Assembly: GCF_900104145.1 (NCBI RefSeq)
Contig: NZ_FNLB01000006.1
Location: 4,032,501-4,096,500 of the forward strand
Direction of reading: 5' to 3'
DNA: 64,000 nucleotides
From: Pseudovibrio sp. Tun.PSC04-5.I4
Lineage (GTDB): Bacteria > Pseudomonadota > Alphaproteobacteria > Rhizobiales > Stappiaceae
In this document: positions 26,905 through 35,476 of the stretch, one piece after another
Position numbering within the stretch: position 1 is the stretch's first letter
Layout of the letters: the number at the start of each line of letters is the position of its first letter
Made by a program: the position numbers and the translations under genes
Notes under the pieces: generated by a model
The model's database searches: none
What the model saw: only the letters and a program-made list of their open reading frames with translations
Told to the model about the DNA's origin: nothing

Positions 26905-28667
26905 CAATCAACCTGAAAATGCCTGATATTCAGGAATTGAAGCCCAGGATCACCGTGTTTGGTGTTGGTGGCGGCGGCGGAAACGCTGTAAATAACATGG
27001 TAACAAGTGGCCTTCAGGGCTGCGATTTTGTTGTTGCTAATACGGATGCACAAGCCTTGGCTCTTTGCCAGGCTGAACGTGTTATTCAAATGGGCGTTGC
27101 TGTAACAGAAGGCTTGGGCGCTGGTTCCCAACCTGAAGTTGGTGCAGCAGCAGCCGAAGAAGTTATTGACGAGATCAACGATCATCTGTCCGGTTCGCAC
27201 ATGGTGTTCATCACCGCGGGCATGGGCGGGGGTACCGGTACAGGTGCTGCACCTGTTGTTGCTCGTGCTGCGCGTGAGCAGGGGATACTTACGGTAGGTG
27301 TGGTTACCAAACCTTTCCAGTTCGAAGGGTCCCGTCGTATGCGTGTTGCCGAAGCCGGCATCGAAGAGTTACAACGTAATGTTGATACTCTTATTGTAAT
27401 TCCAAACCAGAATTTGTTCCGCATTGCCAATGCGCAGACAACCTTTGCTGATGCCTTCTCCATGGCTGATCAGGTGCTGTACTCCGGCGTTGCGAACGTG
27501 ACTGACCTGATGGTCAAAGAAGGTCTCATCAACCTCGACTTTGCCGATGTACGCTCCATAATGCGTGGCATGGGTAAAGCGATGATGGGTACCGGTGAAG
27601 CTTCCGGCGAACAGCGTGCCATTCAGGCTGCTGAAGCTGCGATTGCGAACCCGTTGCTTGACGAGACTTCCATGAAGGGCGCGCGCGGTCTGCTTATCTC
27701 CATCACTGGTGGTAACGATCTGACGCTGTTTGAAGTGGACGAGGCTGCAACTCGTATACGCGAAGAAGTTGACCCAGAAGCAAACATCATTCTTGGTGCG
27801 ACCTTCGACGAATCTCTGGACGGTATCATCCGTGTTTCTGTTGTTGCTACTGGCATCGACAAGGAACTGCGTGAAGACATCTCCCCGGCTGAAGTTCGTA
27901 TGGCTGAACTGACAGAGCGTCTGCAAAGCGCAACAATGTCTACGCCCAGTTCCACGGTAGCTGCGCCGATAGAAGTAGCTCCTGCACCGACCCCAGTTCG
28001 TGCGATGCGCGCGATGGGATCATCTGTTTTGGACACTCACATGCATTCTGAACCAGTTGCTTCTGCAACGGATCCGGAAGTTGAGATTGCTCCATACCAG
28101 GCTCGCCGTTATGAGCCTGTGCAGGAATATGACGCATTGGACGAACCAACTCAGGCCTATGAAGAGCCAACTTCAATTCCTGAGCCGTTCATTCCACCTG
28201 TTGCACAACGGGCAGAGCCTCAATCACGTATGCCACGTGTTGAAGACTTCCCGCCTATTGCACAGCGTGAAATCCGTGCACGTACACAACCAGAAACAAG
28301 CGCACCAGCTCCACAGCCTGCAAGTGCAACTCCACAGCCAGCTCCTGCAACTATGATGCAGCCAGCTCACGCTATGGAAGAGGCACATGTTGAGGACGAC
28401 CGTCGTCCAATGGGCTTGCTGCGCCGTCTGACGGGTGGTCTTGGCCGCCGTGAAGACGACCACATGGAACAACACCATGAGCCAGTACAGGCAGATGCGT
28501 TTGTGGAAACGCCGCGTCAGCCTGCAGCACCGCGTATTTCTGAACCACAGAATCACGGTGCATCCGGAAATCATGATGCTGGTGGACGCCCTGCGCCTGC
28601 CCGTACACAGATGATGGAAGATGATCAGTTGGAGATTCCGGCGTTCCTTCGCCGTCAGGCCACCTGA
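26901..28667 (+). CDS. ftsZ: Cell division GTPase FtsZ
   Basis: 588 residues, long-linker type common in Hyphomicrobiales. Tubulin-like GTPase forming the Z-ring. GTP-binding VFGVGGGGGNAVNNM near 20-34, GGGTGTGAAPV near 110 (tubulin signature), T7 loop NLDFADVRSIM and ISITGGNDLTLFEVDEAA. The polymerising core ends near 320. A Pro/Gln/Glu/Ala-rich linker of about 250 residues follows, then the C-terminal peptide LEIPAFLRRQ, which binds FtsA and other partners. Ribosome site GAGG at 26892. A strong terminator follows. Confidence 0.97.
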   Translation: MTINLKMPDIQELKPRITVFGVGGGGGNAVNNMVTSGLQGCDFVVANTDAQALALCQAERVIQMGVAVTEGLGAGSQPEVGAAAAEEVIDEINDHLSGSHMVFITAGMGGGTGTGAAPVVARAAREQGILTVGVVTKPFQFEGSRRMRVAEAGIEELQRNVDTLIVIPNQNLFRIANAQTTFADAFSMADQVLYSGVANVTDLMVKEGLINLDFADVRSIMRGMGKAMMGTGEASGEQRAIQAAEAAIANPLLDETSMKGARGLLISITGGNDLTLFEVDEAATRIREEVDPEANIILGATFDESLDGIIRVSVVATGIDKELREDISPAEVRMAELTERLQSATMSTPSSTVAAPIEVAPAPTPVRAMRAMGSSVLDTHMHSEPVASATDPEVEIAPYQARRYEPVQEYDALDEPTQAYEEPTSIPEPFIPPVAQRAEPQSRMPRVEDFPPIAQREIRARTQPETSAPAPQPASATPQPAPATMMQPAHAMEEAHVEDDRRPMGLLRRLTGGLGRREDDHMEQHHEPVQADAFVETPRQPAAPRISEPQNHGASGNHDAGGRPAPARTQMMEDDQLEIPAFLRRQAT

Positions 28668-28693
28668 TTATCAACAGAACTCGCGCCTCTCGA

Positions 28694-28737
28694 GCAGCAA
28701 TCCGGATTTTTCCGGATTGCTGCTTTGCGCTTTTTTT
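28694..28737 (+). terminator. Terminator ending the dcw cluster
   Basis: GCAGCAATCCGGA (28694-28706) pairs perfectly with TCCGGATTGCTGC (28711-28723) over a TTTT loop, then TTTGCGC and seven Ts. Confidence 0.9.
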
Positions 28738-28878
28738 ATAAATTATCCGTAAATATGCCTAAAATTATCAGTGCGTTACAAACCGTAATAAAGCTTTATT
28801 TTATTTGGTAAGACCCTCGGGCTATGTTCCGGTCATCCCGGTGGGGTATTCGAAAGTAGTGGCTCATGGGGACCTGCA

Positions 28879-29877
28879 ATGGACCTAGAGCAGAAATATA
28901 AAGGCTGGAAAACCATGGGAATGCGTGTCGAAAAACAGACCACGCTTGCAGATAGTGTAACCCTGAATGGCATTGGGGTTCACTCTGGCGGTCCAGCTTC
29001 CATTACGCTCCACCCAGCAGACGCGAACTCCGGTATTGTTTTTCATCGCAGCACCAGAGATGGTTATGTTGAGACGGAAGCAAACTGGAAGCATGTAACT
29101 GCAACATCTTTATGCACCGTACTGGGTGATCCTCATGAAAACGGTATCTCCACTGTTGAACACCTGATGGCTGCCTTGCGCGGCATGGGTATCGATAATG
29201 TGACCGCTTACATTGATGGCCCTGAAATGCCAATCATGGACGGTAGCTCCGAAGCCTTCGTTGAAGCAATCGAACAAGTTGGCGTGAAAACCCTGAATGC
29301 AAAGCGTCGCTTCATCCGCATCAAAGAAAAGGTGCGGTATGTATCTGGTGATCAGTGGTGTGAACTGAACCCACATGATGGCACTCGCTTTGACATCACC
29401 ATCGACTTTGATCATGCGAAGATTGGTCGTCAGCAGCTCACGTTTGACCTGACACCTGACGTTTTCCGCAAAGACATTTCACGCGCTCGTACATTTGGTA
29501 GTGTGCAGGACGTAGAGAAGCTTTGGAAACTTGGTTTCGCTATGGGGTCTTCTTTAGATAATTCCATCGCTCTGGATGGTGATCGGATCCTGAACCCAGA
29601 AGGCACACGCTGGACTGACGAATTCGTTCGCCATAAAAGCCTTGATGCGATTGGTGATCTGGCCCTTGCTGGCCTGCCGATTCTTGGTGAGTACCGCAGT
29701 TATAAAGGCGGTCACCGCATGAACCACTGCATTCTTGTTGAGCTTTTCAAGAATCCAGATGCTTTTGAAGTGGTTGAAGCTGACGTTGCTCTGGAAGAGC
29801 GTCATGTCCGCGAAAAAGGCCATGCAGAGCTGATCGGTGGACTGCAGGCTGCTGCATTCGGGCCTAACGTCTCTTGA
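28879..29877 (+). CDS. lpxC: UDP-3-O-acyl-N-acetylglucosamine deacetylase
   Basis: 332 residues from ATG 28879; ATG 28915 (MGMRVEKQTTL) matches the usual family N-terminus and may be the true start. Zinc deacetylase, first committed step of lipid A synthesis. Signatures: TLNGIGVHSGGPASITLHPA, STVEHLMAALRGMGIDN (zinc His), PIMDGSSEAFVEAI, FGSVQDVEKLWKLGFAMGSSLDNSIAL, FVRHKSLDAIGDLAL (zinc His and Asp) and GHRMNHCILVELF (catalytic His). A 210-bp gap after the ftsZ terminator should hold its own promoter, though none is clear. Confidence 0.95.
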   Translation: MDLEQKYKGWKTMGMRVEKQTTLADSVTLNGIGVHSGGPASITLHPADANSGIVFHRSTRDGYVETEANWKHVTATSLCTVLGDPHENGISTVEHLMAALRGMGIDNVTAYIDGPEMPIMDGSSEAFVEAIEQVGVKTLNAKRRFIRIKEKVRYVSGDQWCELNPHDGTRFDITIDFDHAKIGRQQLTFDLTPDVFRKDISRARTFGSVQDVEKLWKLGFAMGSSLDNSIALDGDRILNPEGTRWTDEFVRHKSLDAIGDLALAGLPILGEYRSYKGGHRMNHCILVELFKNPDAFEVVEADVALEERHVREKGHAELIGGLQAAAFGPNVS

Positions 29878-29909
29878 GGCAAAAATAGTTATTCAACGGT
29901 TTTTGCCTC
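29876..29909 (+). terminator. Hairpin at the lpxC stop codon
   Basis: GAGGCAAAAA (29876-29885) pairs with TTTTTGCCTC (29900-29909). The A/T inner part supplies U-rich pairing but no T-run follows, so it may be a weak terminator or an mRNA-stabilising stem. A further GAGGCAAA lies at 29926. Confidence 0.5.
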
Positions 29910-30030
29910 TATTCCGACATAAATTCGAGGCAAATGCTGTGGTACTACGTGACGTTATCCAAACATTGAGATAGAAGCGTGAAATGGGAGGGATTTTACC
30001 CGAATCCCAACACGATAGGAGTCGGAGACA

Positions 30031-30897
30031 TTGCTGCGTTCAGATGCTGCTCGGAATGCTTTGGGGACCAATCGCCTCGGCAAAGTTATTAGATACGCCA
30101 GTTTGGCTGTTGCGCTCGTTGTTGCGGGTTGTGCGGCCAAGGATGATATTGATCAACTTGCGCTGAATGATACCCCTGCAGAAGTTATGTTCAACCAGGC
30201 TCTTGCTCTTCGCGCTTCTGGCGATGTGAAGAGTGCAGAGAAGAAATTCGCTGAACTGGATCGTGTTTACCCTTACTCAGAATTTGCACGTAAATCGCTC
30301 ATCAACATTGCTTATCTGAATTTCAAGATGGGCAAGTATCCTGAAGCGATTTCTGCTGCCAACCGGTTTACCTCGCTCTACCCAGGTAACAAAGATTCCG
30401 CTTACGCGCTCTTCATCATTGGCGAATCCTACTTCCGCCAGATCCCTGATGTTGGTCGTGATCAGTCTGCGACTGCCAAAGCGTTGCAGGCGATGCGTGA
30501 ACTTATTCAGCGCTACCCAGATTCCGAATACACCAAGCAGGCACGTCAGCGTATCCGCGCGACGGAAGATCAGCTGGCTGGTAAGGAAATGGAAGTTGGT
30601 CGCTACTACCTTGCGCGCAAAAACTACCTTGCCTCCATCAATCGCTTTAAGACAGTTGTCACCAACTACCAGACAACCCGTCACGTTGAAGAAGCACTCT
30701 ACCGCCTGACCGAAAGCTACTATGCGCTTGGTGTTGTGAATGAAGCGCAGACGGCTGCAGCTGTTCTGGGTCACAACTTCCCGCAGAGTGAATGGTACAA
30801 TGACTCCTATTCTCTTTTGAAAAAGGGTGGTCTTGAGCCGAAAGCGGGCAGTGGTAGCTGGCTCACCAACGTGTTTAGCGATATGAAACTCCTATAA
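30031..30897 (+). CDS. bamD: Outer membrane assembly lipoprotein BamD
   Basis: 288 residues, TTG start at 30031 with AGGAG at 30017-30021. A lipoprotein signal peptide (IRYASLAVALVVAGC) places the lipidated Cys at about residue 34. The mature part is a run of tetratricopeptide-like repeats: AEVMFNQALALRASGDVKSAEKKFAELDRVYPYSEFA, ALFIIGESYFRQI with DVGRDQSATAKALQAMRELIQRYPDSEY, and NYLASINRFKTVV. It works with BamA in inserting beta-barrels into the outer membrane. It follows lpxC and precedes recN, the standard alphaproteobacterial order. Confidence 0.93.
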   Translation: MLRSDAARNALGTNRLGKVIRYASLAVALVVAGCAAKDDIDQLALNDTPAEVMFNQALALRASGDVKSAEKKFAELDRVYPYSEFARKSLINIAYLNFKMGKYPEAISAANRFTSLYPGNKDSAYALFIIGESYFRQIPDVGRDQSATAKALQAMRELIQRYPDSEYTKQARQRIRATEDQLAGKEMEVGRYYLARKNYLASINRFKTVVTNYQTTRHVEEALYRLTESYYALGVVNEAQTAAAVLGHNFPQSEWYNDSYSLLKKGGLEPKAGSGSWLTNVFSDMKLL

Positions 30898-30930
30898 GCC
30901 GTTAACGGATACGGAGTTACTTGAAGAATT

Positions 30931-32616
30931 ATGCTGGCATCACTTTCTATTCGGGACATCGTTCTTATCGACAAGCTGGATTTGCATTTCAGTGATGGGA
31001 TGAGCGTGCTTACGGGTGAAACGGGTGCCGGTAAATCCATTCTTCTTGATAGCTTGAGCCTTGCCCTTGGTGGGCGAGGCGATGCCGGTCTTGTTCGGCA
31101 TGGTGAAGACCGCGGTCAGGTGAGCGCGGTTTTTGACGTTCCGATGGGCCATTCTGTCCGGGCGCTTCTCAAAGAAAATGAATTAGAGCACGACAGCGAT
31201 ATTATCCTGCGCCGTATTCAGGCGTCGGACGGGCGGACCCGTGCGTATGTGAATGATTCCCCTGTGAGCGCTGGCTTGTTGCGGCAGATCGGCTCCATGA
31301 TGGTTGAGGTTCACGGGCAACACGATGACCGTGCGCTGGTCGATCCTGAAACTCATCGCCGGTTGTTGGACAGCTTTGGTGGGTTGGAAGGTGATGCGCA
31401 CAAGGTGGGGCAGTGTGCTAAAGCCGTCCGCAAAGCTGAGAAGACCCTCAAAGACCATGTGGCGCGGATTGAAGAAGCCCGCCGTGAAGCGGATTATCTT
31501 CGCTCTAGTGTTGATGAGCTGAGCACGCTTGATCCTCGTAATGGGGAAGAGAACGAGCTCTCTCTGCGTCGTCAGGACATGATGCAGGTTGAGAAGGTTG
31601 CTGGTGATCTGCGTGATGGGTATGAGGCGCTTGACGGATCAGGCTCGCCGATCCCTGAACTTTCCAGCCTGTTGCGCCGGCTGGAGCGCAAGGTTGATCT
31701 GGCACCCAATTATCTGACCAGTGTTGTGGAAGCGATTGGCAACTCCATTGATCAGCTGGAGGATGCGCGCGCCGGTTTGGAGCAAGCGCTGCGTGATACG
31801 GATTTTGACCCTCGTGAGCTGGAGCAAACGGAAGAGCGTTTGTTCGCTTTGAGAGCTGCCGCACGTAAGTACTCGGTTCAGCCTGATAATCTTGCCAAGC
31901 TGCGTGAGCAGATGACCGGAGATCTTTCCGACCTTGATGCGGGTGAAGACACGTTGCTGGCACTACAGGCTGGCGTGACGAACACTCAGCAGACTTACGA
32001 TAAGTTGGCGGTATCCCTTTCCAAAAAGCGTCAGAAGATAGCGAAAGCCCTTGAGAATGCTGTTCATGCCGAATTGCCAGCCCTGAAGCTTGAGCGGGCG
32101 CGATTCATCATCAACATTGAGAGTGATGCTGCGCTGCGCGGGGCGTCTGGTATCGACACGATTGAGTTTTGGGCTCACACCAATCCGGGCACGCGTCCCG
32201 GACCGATGTTCAAGGTTGCGTCCGGTGGCGAGCTGTCGCGCTTCCTGTTGGCGCTCAAGGTGTCGCTGGCTGATAAAGGTTCTTCTCCAACGCTGGTGTT
32301 TGATGAAATCGACACAGGTGTGGGCGGTGCTGTTGCTGAAGCAATTGGTGTGCGTCTTGCTCGCCTTGCTGAAAGTGTTCAGGTGCTGACTGTAACGCAC
32401 GCACCGCAAGTGGCAGCTCGTGCCAAGGGGCACTTCCTCATTCGCAAGGATGAGGTTGCCAAGAACCGCGTTGCCACAAAAGTGAGTGAGATTGCGCTTG
32501 CAGATCGCCTTGAAGAGATCGCCCGTATGCTTGCCGGTTCCACCATTACAGAAGAAGCCCGCGCCGCTGCCAAGCGGTTGATGGGGCAAACCGGCGAAAT
32601 CGGTTTGTTGCTATAA
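30931..32616 (+). CDS. recN: DNA repair protein RecN
   Basis: 561 residues. SMC-like ATPase acting in double-strand break repair. Walker A LTGETGAGKSILLDSLSLALGGRGD (about 26-50), coiled-coil arms through the middle (for example KAEKTLKDHVARIEEARREADYLRSS), then the ABC signature SGGELSRFLLALK and Walker B TLVFDEIDTGVGGAVAEAIG with the H-loop VTHAPQVAA. The frame is intact. I did not see an alphaproteobacterial SOS box (GTTC-N7-GTTC) in the 33-base gap upstream. Confidence 0.95.
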   Translation: MLASLSIRDIVLIDKLDLHFSDGMSVLTGETGAGKSILLDSLSLALGGRGDAGLVRHGEDRGQVSAVFDVPMGHSVRALLKENELEHDSDIILRRIQASDGRTRAYVNDSPVSAGLLRQIGSMMVEVHGQHDDRALVDPETHRRLLDSFGGLEGDAHKVGQCAKAVRKAEKTLKDHVARIEEARREADYLRSSVDELSTLDPRNGEENELSLRRQDMMQVEKVAGDLRDGYEALDGSGSPIPELSSLLRRLERKVDLAPNYLTSVVEAIGNSIDQLEDARAGLEQALRDTDFDPRELEQTEERLFALRAAARKYSVQPDNLAKLREQMTGDLSDLDAGEDTLLALQAGVTNTQQTYDKLAVSLSKKRQKIAKALENAVHAELPALKLERARFIINIESDAALRGASGIDTIEFWAHTNPGTRPGPMFKVASGGELSRFLLALKVSLADKGSSPTLVFDEIDTGVGGAVAEAIGVRLARLAESVQVLTVTHAPQVAARAKGHFLIRKDEVAKNRVATKVSEIALADRLEEIARMLAGSTITEEARAAAKRLMGQTGEIGLLL

Positions 32617-32672
32617 GCTGCAGGTCTTGCCCTCTGTTTCTCCTCACCGAATGGCAATCTGAAGCCTTGTCC

Positions 32673-33185
32673 TTACCACCAGTAGCTGGGGTAAGGCGCG
32701 CGCTTGCATAGGCGCAGGAATATCCATGATACGACTACCAGCAGTATCGCACCTGTCAGGGTTGGGAATATCAGAAAGTCCCACGCAGGTTGCCCGAGGA
32801 AGATGATTACCGGATTGGAGCCAGCAGGTGGATGTACGGTTCGCGTTGCCATCATTACAGCGATTGCAACCCCTGCTGCTAAGGCAAGAGCCCACCAGAC
32901 CGGCCCGAACAAGGTTAGAAACAGTAAGCCGACGAATGAGCTTAGGACGTGGCCAGCAATGATGTTCCTTGGCTGAGAGAATGGAACTTCCGGGAACCCG
33001 AAGATGAGGACGCAGGAAGCTCCAAACGAGCCGAGGAGTAGGGTTGCTTCTAAACTGCCATCAAGTATTGCCAAGGAAGTAATGGCAATGACACCTCCAA
33101 GTCCTGCGATGAGAATATGACTCGAGGGATGTTTGGGTGGGAGTGGGCTGCTAGTTGATTTGAAGAGGTCTTGGATTTGCGGCAT
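32673..33185 (-). CDS. HPP-family membrane protein
   Basis: 170 residues with four hydrophobic segments. Contains the namesake motif TRTVHPPAGSNPVI between helices, plus PRNIIAGHVLSSFVG and LLGSFGASCVLIFGFPE, which place it in the HPP family of small integral membrane proteins (some plant members transport nitrite). It lies divergent from a TetR regulator with two operator dyads in the gap, so it is the probable target of that regulator. Substrate here is unknown. First gene of the accessory block between recN and ligA. Confidence 0.85.
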   Translation of the reverse strand: MPQIQDLFKSTSSPLPPKHPSSHILIAGLGGVIAITSLAILDGSLEATLLLGSFGASCVLIFGFPEVPFSQPRNIIAGHVLSSFVGLLFLTLFGPVWWALALAAGVAIAVMMATRTVHPPAGSNPVIIFLGQPAWDFLIFPTLTGAILLVVVSWIFLRLCKRAPYPSYWW

Positions 33186-33240
33186 CAGGATTCTCGTTTC
33201 TCTTTGACGTAATGCGCGGTGGGTGCACTGTAATTTGTAG

Positions 33241-33283
33241 GTAGACCAATCAGTCTACTTGTATAAATAGACAAGTCGGTCTA
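33241..33283. promoter_or_regulatory. Two TetR-type operator dyads
   Basis: GTAGAC-N6-GTCTAC at 33241-33258 and TAGAC-N6-GTCTA at 33268-33283, centres 26 bp apart, lie between the divergent HPP and TetR genes. Shape and position are those of TetR-family operators. Confidence 0.75.
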
Positions 33284-33318
33284 CCACTGTCAATAGCGAC
33301 TACAACGGAGTGTTTGGG

Positions 33319-33900
33319 ATGTCCGAGAAACGTCAGCAGCTCATCACGAGTGCTTTTGGTTTGTTTTATGAAAAGGGCGTACACGCAGTTGGCATAAACG
33401 AGGTTCTCGCGGCCTCCGGTGTTGCCAAGAAAACGCTCTATAATCATTTTGCAAGCAAGGACGAGTTGGTCTCTGCGGTGCTGGATCACCGCAATGAAGC
33501 TTATCTGAGTTGGTTACAACGGCGGTTGGACACAGCGGATACTGGTCTGCCCCAGGTCGATGCGTTGTTTGATGCATTGGATGATTGGTTTCATGACCGC
33601 GAAGAGGCCCTGTTTCCATTCCACGGTTGTTTTTTCATAAACGTGAGTGGTGAGTGTGGAGAGCCAGACAGCGCTATTCACCAGCAATGCGCAAAACACA
33701 AAGCGGATGTTGAAGAGCTTGTTCTCACCGCAATGAAAACGCTTGGCTTGTCAGCGGAGAAGACTGAAGAAATTACAGAGGCTTTGTGCCTGCTGAAGGA
33801 CGGCGCTATTTCCAAAGCGCGTGTGCAGGGTGATAAAACAGCTGCCGTTAAAGCTAAAAGAGCGGCACGGCAGCTGGTGAGAAGTATCTTGAATTCCTAG
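33319..33900 (+). CDS. TetR/AcrR-family transcriptional regulator
   Basis: 193 residues from ATG 33319 (CGGAG 9 bases upstream; an in-frame GTG at 33310 is less likely). The N-terminal helix-turn-helix domain is clear: QQLITSAFGLFYEKGVHAVGINEVLAASGVAKKTLYNHFASKDELVSAVLDHR. The C-terminal ligand domain has FHGCFFINVSGE, a pattern common in TetR proteins of the C_6/YfiR-like group. Expected to repress itself and the divergent HPP gene through the two dyads at 33241-33283. Ligand unknown. Confidence 0.9.
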   Translation: MSEKRQQLITSAFGLFYEKGVHAVGINEVLAASGVAKKTLYNHFASKDELVSAVLDHRNEAYLSWLQRRLDTADTGLPQVDALFDALDDWFHDREEALFPFHGCFFINVSGECGEPDSAIHQQCAKHKADVEELVLTAMKTLGLSAEKTEEITEALCLLKDGAISKARVQGDKTAAVKAKRAARQLVRSILNS

Positions 33901-33930
33901 TTTGGAATTTTGCGAGGCAACCTTTAGGCC

Positions 33931-35205
33931 TCACGACCCGAAATGAACTTTGTCTTCCTCATCAAGATCAGTTGTTAGGTGGTATTCAGTCAGGCGAGGG
34001 CTTTGGGTTGCAGCCCCTTTATTCTTCAGCAATAGATCGATGAAACGCATGGAAGACGGGTATTCCTGAAGGGTTGCATTGACCCCATTTCCCAGCGAAG
34101 TTACCCGAATCTGAGCTTGCGCCGTGTTGTGATCACCTGTGGTTATTTGGAGTGTTTTACCATCAAGCAAGGCAGATGGGTTTTCGGCTGAGAGAATTAT
34201 TTGATTACCCTCTAGGCGCTGAACCACAACAGGTACGCTTTTGTTGGTTTTAAGCCGTACGACCGCCTGAATATTTGTATCGAGAACCGGAGCTGGGTTG
34301 CTCACTCCATAGCAACTGAAAACGCTGTCGTATTCGGTGGAAGCATAATGCTGCCGCAACAGGTTGAGGTCATCTGGAGAAAGTGCCGCTGCCCCTTTGA
34401 TGGGTCCCTTGAGGAGGGCCTCCAGCTGTTCTGGTGACCAGAGGTTTCCGCTGTAAACAGTCGCTGCATGGCGGGGAATTTGAAAGCTCTCAAAGTCGCT
34501 CTCAAAATGATATTTATACATATTTCGCCATTCAGGAGCCTGCGCATACACGTTGGCGTAATCTGCCTGCATGGACGCAAGGTCCAGACGAGCGCCCACT
34601 GCTGACGTTCCATTTACATAGTCATAGGCGTCGATAACCTCATCGCTCAGTCGCTGGAATAAGAGGACGTCCTCATATAAACCCATATGCTCGGGCGTGC
34701 AGGCTATGACCAGGTCATGAATGCCAAGTGTGTCTCTTGCAATCTGGAATAGGTATTTTAACATGGCGTGTTTGATGTTGTCGGGGTGGGAACGGTAGTT
34801 TGGATGTACGGTGAAGGAGGATGCTTCTGCTGTTCGGCGATCCCATTTTAAGTGATCCGTTAGGGAGAAGATACTTTCGACGGGCAACTCCTCTTGTGAT
34901 TTTATGATTATGGTCGTGGTGGCAATCACAGTATCGCCCGCCTTTGCAATGAGCGTATAGCAGGAGGGGAGAACGTAGAATGGCGTAAACCTATAGCCGG
35001 TCTCGTTGACCTTCATATAGCCAACCTCGGTGTAAGAATCATAGAGGATCTTGCAGGTCTGAGTGAGCTCATCCACTGTCTCGACAAGTTTAAATGTGAT
35101 GCCCTCAGGTGCCTTCGACTGTAGGTTAAACCTGCTTGTGTAAGCAGAATGAGCCCTCAGCTTTGCTTCTCCGTTAAGTGCTGGCGCGGACTTCTGATTA
35201 TGCAT
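33931..35205 (-). CDS. FeeM-like N-acyltransferase (LuxI/GNAT-related) with beta-rich C-terminal domain
   Basis: 424 residues; GGGGGA lies 8 bases before ATG 35205. Residues about 35-230 resemble the FeeM/LuxI-like acyltransferase fold: TCKILYDSYTEVGYM, FYVLPSCYTLIAKAGDTVIATTTIII, AEASSFTVHPNYRS, MLKYLFQIARDTLGIHDLVIACTPEHMGLYEDVLLFQRL. FeeM enzymes join fatty acyl chains from acyl carrier protein to amino acids. Residues about 305-424 are beta-rich and perhaps a decayed PilZ-like barrel; I see no RxxxR motif. It is divergent from an E1-like gene across a 271-bp AT-rich gap, suggesting a shared pathway. The acyltransferase call is moderate; product unknown. Confidence 0.62.
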   Translation of the reverse strand: MHNQKSAPALNGEAKLRAHSAYTSRFNLQSKAPEGITFKLVETVDELTQTCKILYDSYTEVGYMKVNETGYRFTPFYVLPSCYTLIAKAGDTVIATTTIIIKSQEELPVESIFSLTDHLKWDRRTAEASSFTVHPNYRSHPDNIKHAMLKYLFQIARDTLGIHDLVIACTPEHMGLYEDVLLFQRLSDEVIDAYDYVNGTSAVGARLDLASMQADYANVYAQAPEWRNMYKYHFESDFESFQIPRHAATVYSGNLWSPEQLEALLKGPIKGAAALSPDDLNLLRQHYASTEYDSVFSCYGVSNPAPVLDTNIQAVVRLKTNKSVPVVVQRLEGNQIILSAENPSALLDGKTLQITTGDHNTAQAQIRVTSLGNGVNATLQEYPSSMRFIDLLLKNKGAATQSPRLTEYHLTTDLDEEDKVHFGS

Positions 35206-35476
35206 TATTCAATCCCCCACATGTAAAATCAAGTTTAGTTATTAAAATAATCATGACTTAACTTAGGGTTGTGAGTCGCGATGTAATGTAAAGATTAAAT
35301 ATAACTAAAGTATTATTAACGTTAATCTTTTTTTTATATTTAAATCAGATTGATAAAGTTGGAATTTATCTTATTCAAGTTGTGAGTTTGTTTTTATTAC
35401 AACTCTGATAATCGTTTATTTCAGAAATTTAATTACCGGTTTCTGGAATTTATCTTCAATTTTGTGGAGGAAGCTA
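35206..35476. promoter_or_regulatory. AT-rich shared promoter region of the acyltransferase/E1-like pair
   Basis: Markedly AT-rich compared with surroundings. It holds the 12-mer ACTTAGGGTTGT (35261-35272), a 12-bp palindrome ATTAAC-GTTAAT (35315-35326) and a 12-bp direct repeat GGAATTTATCTT (35361-35372 and 35445-35456, 84 bp apart). No single promoter is convincing. Confidence 0.5.
35261..35272 (+). repeat. Intergenic 12-mer ACTTAGGGTTGT, copy 2
   Basis: Identical to 8718-8729 and 54181-54192. Here it lies about 55 bases before the acyltransferase start, in reverse relative to that gene. Confidence 0.5.
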
